Source: Desulfobacteraceae bacterium (lineage in GTDB: Bacteria > Desulfobacterota > DSM-4660 > Desulfatiglandales > Desulfatiglandaceae). Taken from it: a stretch of 7,790 bases of DNA. Shown here piece by piece: positions 7,126 through 7,790 of this stretch. Each line of letters opens with the position of its first letter. Positions within the stretch are counted from its first letter, which is position 1. The DNA is taken from the NCBI GenBank assembly GCA_030612945.1, contig JAUWMY010000102.1:1-7790 (forward strand), written 5' to 3'. The notes under the pieces were generated by a model. That model worked only from the letters and a program-made list of their open reading frames with translations, made no database searches and had not been told where the DNA came from. The position numbers and the translations under genes were made by a program.

Positions 7126-7446
7126 TCAATCCTTTTCGTCACTTCTATACAGGTAACAGTTGAGTTCTTTTGGCAACCCGGCCTCGAGAATTTTCTCCAT
7201 GATTATTTCTGCTTGATTAGTCTTTGTTTTTATAACTAAAAAAAGTATCCTCTTTTCTTCATCCCGGTAGATCTGCCAGACATGATCCTCCTTTTTAAGT
7301 ATTGTAAAAACATTCAGAATTTCGGAAAAGTATTCGCTCTCATGATTTCCCCCTGCTTTTTCAATTACCACGTAGCTGAAATCCGGCTCAAATCTCCTTT
7401 TAATCTCCTCAAAGCTTGAAGAAATGGGTTTGTTGTCTGGTTCCAT
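7126..7446 (-). CDS. Small protein of unknown function (106 residues), coupled to the aminotransferase gene
   Basis: I do not recognise this protein. It starts MEPDNKPISSSFEEIKRRFEP, a polar, probably flexible segment. The rest reads as alternating strands and helices: strand FSYVVIEKA, helix SEYFSEILNVFTILKK, strand HVWQIYRDE, strand ILFLVIKTK, helix NQAEIIMEKILEAG, strand LNCYLYRSD. That order (strand-helix-strand-strand-helix-strand) is that of a ferredoxin-like or ACT-type fold. No signal peptide or membrane helix is evident, so it should be cytoplasmic. Its ATG lies one base after the natural TGA of the aminotransferase, and no good Shine-Dalgarno is near: the purine-rich GAGGAGGGG is about 24 bases upstream. 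Translation probably depends on ribosomes finishing the upstream gene. A small regulatory or ligand-sensing partner is a reasonable guess, nothing more. Codon-level coherence and tight coupling make it likely to be a real gene. Confidence 0.68.
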   Translation of the reverse strand: MEPDNKPISSSFEEIKRRFEPDFSYVVIEKAGGNHESEYFSEILNVFTILKKEDHVWQIYRDEEKRILFLVIKTKTNQAEIIMEKILEAGLPKELNCYLYRSDEKD

Positions 7447-7447
7447 A

Positions 7448-7790
7448 TCACTTTGAAATGACAGAGAGCCCCTCCTCTATGATAGCAAGACCTCGCTCCA
7501 GTTGTTCATCAGTTATTATAAGAGGCATTAATGTACGGATGACGTTGCCAAAGTTGCCGCACGATAACAGGATGGCACCCTTTTAATAGCAAAATTTTAC
7601 CAGAGCCTTGGCCTCGTCAGCCGCAGGCTCCTTGGTCTCCCGGTTTTTCACCAACTCCAGAGCCAGCATGGGGCCTTTTCCTCGGACATCACCAATAATT
7701 TCAAACTGCTGCTGCAAGGCATCGAAGCGCTCCTTTAGCTTTTCGCCCAGGACTTCGGCCCTTTGAAGCAAATTTTCCTCTTCAAAGACA
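7448..7790 (-). pseudogene. C-terminal part of a class III (4-aminobutyrate-type) aminotransferase, interrupted by an in-frame TAA and cut by the window edge
   Basis: A PLP-dependent aminotransferase that moves the amino group of GABA, beta-alanine or a similar omega-amino acid to 2-oxoglutarate or pyruvate. The open part is 7583-7790: 68 codons beginning VFEEENLLQRAEVLGEKLKE and containing IIGDVRGKGPMLALELV, the GDVRGxGxMxxxEL block of GabT-like enzymes. It is halted by TAA at 7583-7585. In the same frame 44 more codons run to a TGA at 7448-7450 and read as the expected family end: KGAILLSCGNFGNVIRTLMP, then LIITDEQLERGLAIIEEGLS. E. coli GabT has a very similar LLSCGPYYNVLR segment, whose Arg398 contacts the substrate carboxylate. 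Truncation would remove that Arg. A single base change (GAA, CAA or AAA to TAA) explains the stop. It could be a young pseudogene or a base-call error. The gene symbol is left blank because the active-site half lies outside the window. Confidence 0.85.

Noticed and set aside
7583..7585. TAA as a reassigned sense codon
   Set aside because: The AbgB-like gene ends in TAA at the normal family length, so TAA works as a stop here; TAA is also not the selenocysteine or pyrrolysine codon.

Overview
The window carries one co-oriented gene cluster, entirely on the minus strand. It reads from the right edge leftwards: the end of a 4-aminobutyrate-type aminotransferase, a small unknown protein, a complete branched-chain-amino-acid-type (HAAT) ABC importer (livK, livH, livM, livG, livF), an AbgB-like M20 amidohydrolase, and the start of a second M20-type zinc amidase of the N-carbamoyl-amino-acid hydrolase group. 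I see no tRNA, rRNA, CRISPR array, insertion sequence or plus-strand gene that I can support.

Organism: Gram-negative, because the substrate-binding protein has a type I signal peptide with no lipobox, so it should be periplasmic. The moderate GC content, the K-H-M-G-F gene order and the short repeated words between genes (for example tandem GGATTAATGGAGTGAT) remind me of Desulfobacterota (former Deltaproteobacteria). That is an impression, not a demonstration.

Layout: 7448-7790 is the aminotransferase C-terminus, broken by an in-frame TAA at 7583-7585. 7126-7446 encodes a 106-residue protein starting one base after the aminotransferase's natural stop. 6945-7125 is a leader with a GC hairpin and a weak possible promoter. 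5724-6944 is livK. 5543-5723 is a repeat-rich spacer with a long imperfect inverted repeat. 2195-5542 is livH-livM-livG-livF, tightly packed (4-base overlap, 9-base gap, 8-base overlap). 2031-2194 is a spacer with no convincing signal. 582-2030 (or 2039) is the AbgB-like hydrolase. 283-581 is a spacer with a candidate promoter. 1-282 is the truncated second amidase.

How the parts may work together (inference): LivK captures an amino-acid-like or amide-bearing compound and LivHMGF imports it. The two cytoplasmic metal hydrolases remove an acyl, aminoacyl or carbamoyl group, and the aminotransferase takes the freed amino group. N-carbamoyl-beta-alanine to beta-alanine to malonate semialdehyde is one pathway that fits, but the substrate cannot be read from sequence. 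The most striking anomaly is the in-frame stop in the aminotransferase. The following 44 codons, up to a natural TGA, are still recognisable conserved protein, so the lesion is either very recent or a base-call error.
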